A stretch of 7,018 bases of DNA from an uncultured Thermoleophilia bacterium (GTDB lineage Bacteria > Actinomycetota > Thermoleophilia > UBA2241). The position numbers were made by a program, and so were the translations under genes. Shown piece after piece: positions 6,085-7,018 of the stretch. Positions within the stretch are counted from its first letter, which is position 1; each line of letters begins with the position of its first letter. The notes under the pieces are model-generated. The model ran no database searches, was not told where the DNA came from, and was given only the letters and a program-made list of their open reading frames with translations. The stretch is from assembly GCA_903912585.1 (NCBI GenBank), contig CAIWHY010000336.1, positions 1 to 7,018 on the forward strand. The letters are read 5' to 3'.

Positions 6085-6300
6085 ATGGCAGTCGAGAAAG
6101 CAATTGCATCCAGCAGCCTGGCCGAGGTGATCGACCGGATTCTGGACAAGGGCCTTGTGGTCGACGCATGGGTTCGCGTGTCCCTCGTGGGCATCGAGCT
6201 CCTCGCGATCGAGGCTCGCGTCGTCGTCGCCGGGGTTGACACCTGGCTCAAGTACGCCGAAGCCGTTGGTCTTACGTCCAGCGAGGCGGTCCCGGCCTAA
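6085..6300 (+). CDS. gvpA: Gas vesicle major structural protein GvpA
   Basis: GvpA polymerises into the ribs of the hollow, gas-permeable protein shell that gives cells buoyancy. The product is 71 residues, the same length as cyanobacterial GvpA. It carries the family core nearly unchanged: SSLAEVIDRILDKG, DAWVRVSLVGIELLAIEAR, then VDTWLKYAEAVGLT and the ending AVPA. From memory it differs from the Anabaena/Calothrix protein at about a dozen positions, mostly I/V/L swaps and residues 6-8. It is much less like streptomycete GvpA. No signal peptide is expected or seen. It has its own non-coding leader and is followed by a strong hairpin, so it probably forms an abundant short transcript. The next gene encodes a GvpC-like protein. 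Confidence 0.98.
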   Translation: MAVEKAIASSSLAEVIDRILDKGLVVDAWVRVSLVGIELLAIEARVVVAGVDTWLKYAEAVGLTSSEAVPA

Positions 6301-6303
6301 GGG

Positions 6304-6315
6304 CGACCTTGGTCG
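6304..6315. repeat. Small palindrome just after gvpA
   Basis: CGACC-TT-GGTCG lies 3 bp after the gvpA stop. The arms match perfectly, but the two-base centre is too small for a normal RNA loop at full pairing. It may be part of the messenger 3' end or chance. Confidence 0.25.
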
Positions 6316-6322
6316 ATGGTTG

Positions 6323-6379
6323 AAGGAAGCGCGGTGACTGGCGTCGCAAGACTCGCAACGCCAGTCGCCGCGCCTCTTT
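6323..6379 (+). terminator. Strong hairpin between gvpA and the GvpC-like gene (terminator/attenuator)
   Basis: GCGCGGTGACTGGCGT (6329-6344) pairs with ACGCCAGTCGCCGCGC (6358-6373) over 16 bp with a single U-G pair, around a 13-nt loop. After one A-C mismatch the stem continues for five more pairs (6323-6327 with 6375-6379). The right arm ends in CTCTTT, which is only a partial T-tract. It probably stops or stabilises most gvpA messages while letting some transcription through to the next gene. This would raise GvpA over the GvpC-like protein. Confidence 0.7.
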
Positions 6380-6385
6380 GATGTA

Positions 6386-6407
6386 GGCGGTCGATCGCTT
6401 GGCCGCC
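6386..6407 (+). repeat. Second small hairpin before the GvpC-like gene
   Basis: GGCGGTC (6386-6392) can pair with GGCCGCC (6401-6407), including one U-G, around an 8-nt loop. It stands 15 nt before the ribosome site of the next gene. Its role is unknown, and it may simply belong to the leader of that gene. Confidence 0.3.
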
Positions 6408-6422
6408 GCGAGACCGAGCACT

Positions 6423-6431
6423 AGGAGGTGA
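6423..6431 (+). promoter_or_regulatory. Perfect Shine-Dalgarno of the GvpC-like gene
   Basis: AGGAGGTGA, identical to the gvpA site, lies 3 nt before the ATG at 6435. The spacing is tighter than for gvpA, which may lower initiation. It decides the start of the open frame that runs off the window. Confidence 0.8.
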
Positions 6432-6434
6432 GTC

Positions 6435-7018
6435 ATGGCATTGAATCAGGATCTAGCGAAACTGGCCGCGGAGTTCGGCGGAGCTTGGGACATGCGGACA
6501 ACGGCGATCGCCGGCATCCGCATCGACACGGCCGAGCAGTTGGCGGGCTTTCGCCAGGAGCGCACGGAGATGGCCGCAGAGCAGGACGAACGGCTCAAGG
6601 CCGGGTTTGCGGCGATGAAGAGTGATGTCGCCGCGATGTTGAGCGATCTGGACGAGGCTCACGCGACAATGGCCGCAGAGCAGGACGAACGGCTCAAGGC
6701 CGAGTTCGCGGCGATGAGGAGCGATGTCGCCGGTTTCATGGACGACCTGGCCGCCGGCAGCGAGGCACGCAGCGAAGACGTGGCTGCCACGCTGGACGAC
6801 CACGCTACGGCACGCGCCGAGATGGGCCGCGAGCAGGACGAACGGCTCAAGGCGGAGGTCGCGGCAAGGAAGGACGAGGTCGCCGCTATGCTGAGCGATC
6901 TGGACGAGGCTCACGCGGCTATGGCCGCAGAGCAGGACGAACGGCTCAAGGCCGAGTTCGCGGCGATGAGGAGCGATGTCGCCGGTTTCATGGACGACCT
7001 GGCCGCCGGCAGCGAGGC
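6435..7018 (+). CDS. gvpC: GvpC-like repeat protein of the gas vesicle (3' partial)
   Basis: The frame is open for 194 codons to the window end. GvpC binds the outside of the GvpA shell and strengthens it against pressure. Residues 1-45 are a non-repeated head (MALNQDLAKLAAEFGG...). From residue 46 the protein is a series of charged, Ala-rich helical repeats, each starting M-x-x-EQDERLK. Repeat starts are at residues 46, 79, 130 and 163, so the spacing is 33, 51, 33. Thirty-three residues is the period of cyanobacterial GvpC. The pattern AEQ..., a central Phe, then MLSDLDEA parallels GvpC's AEKQ..., AF, FLSATAQA. No signal peptide or membrane segment is seen. The evidence is the period, the motif resemblance from memory and the position after gvpA. 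The alternative is an unrelated coiled-coil protein. Actinobacterial gas vesicle clusters are not generally known to carry GvpC. Confidence 0.72.
   Translation, partial: MALNQDLAKLAAEFGGAWDMRTTAIAGIRIDTAEQLAGFRQERTEMAAEQDERLKAGFAAMKSDVAAMLSDLDEAHATMAAEQDERLKAEFAAMRSDVAGFMDDLAAGSEARSEDVAATLDDHATARAEMGREQDERLKAEVAARKDEVAAMLSDLDEAHAAMAAEQDERLKAEFAAMRSDVAGFMDDLAAGSE
6570..7018 (+). repeat. 33-residue (99-bp) repeats in an 84-residue super-repeat
   Basis: Units start at 6570, 6669, 6822 and 6921. Units 1 and 3 are 99 bp. Unit 2 is 153 bp: a 99-bp unit plus 54 bp encoding 18 residues (RSEDVAATLDDHATARAE) that resemble the second half of a unit. Unit 4 runs off the window and matches unit 2. Together units 1+2 and 3+4 form a 252-bp higher-order repeat that probably continues downstream. 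Confidence 0.9.
6669..7018 (+). repeat. 98-bp perfect duplication inside the GvpC-like gene
   Basis: Bases 6669-6766 and 6921-7018 are identical at every position, including synonymous sites. The sister units 1 and 3 have diverged at many positions. This indicates recent duplication or gene conversion. The identity may extend past the window end, since the second copy is cut off there. Confidence 0.92.

Noticed and set aside
6453..6914. Repetitive minus-strand frame opposite the GvpC-like gene
   Set aside because: Its repeats are only the antisense image of the 33-residue units. The plus frame has the strong ribosome site and the GvpC-like period.
6570..7018. Possible CRISPR or other non-coding tandem array from the 99-bp repeats
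   Set aside because: The units are multiples of three, keep an open frame and vary mainly as protein repeats. There is no short repeat/unique spacer pattern.

Overview
The window is GC-rich bacterial DNA, with codon usage strongly biased to G or C in the third position, especially in the first 2.7 kb. Every supported gene reads on the plus strand. The lineage cannot be fixed from this sequence. A GuaB3-type protein followed by guaA would suit a high-GC Actinomycetota or Chloroflexota-like bacterium. However, both GuaB3 and GvpA look most like cyanobacterial-type sequences as I remember them.

Layout. (1) 2-1054: guaB3, a CBS-less IMPDH-family enzyme, missing its N-terminus at the window edge. 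(2) 1134-2690: complete guaA (GMP synthase), so this half is a guanine-nucleotide block. (3) 2707-5866: a compact signalling operon. It holds a soluble GAF-PAS-PAS histidine kinase, a stand-alone receiver that overlaps the kinase by 4 bp (ATGA), and an OmpR/PhoB-type response regulator that starts 2 nt after the receiver. The kinase begins only 16 bp after guaA, with no terminator visible between them. (4) 5867-6084: a 218-bp non-coding stretch with direct and inverted repeats, probably the gvpA control region. (5) 6085-6300: gvpA, the major gas vesicle shell protein, followed by a very strong hairpin. (6) 6435 to the window end: an open, 3'-truncated gene for a charged helical protein with 33-residue repeats. 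I read it as a GvpC-like gas vesicle stiffening protein. It translates cleanly to the last base and has no stop inside the window.

How the genes may work together (inference): the two-component genes lie directly upstream of the gas vesicle genes and point towards them. They are therefore good candidates for controlling buoyancy. The kinase has no membrane segment, so the signal would be cytosolic. The hairpin between gvpA and the GvpC-like gene could produce the high shell-to-GvpC ratio that gas vesicles need. The most unusual element is the GvpC-like gene: its 33-residue units are organised into an 84-residue (252-bp) super-repeat, and two copies of a 98-bp stretch are identical.
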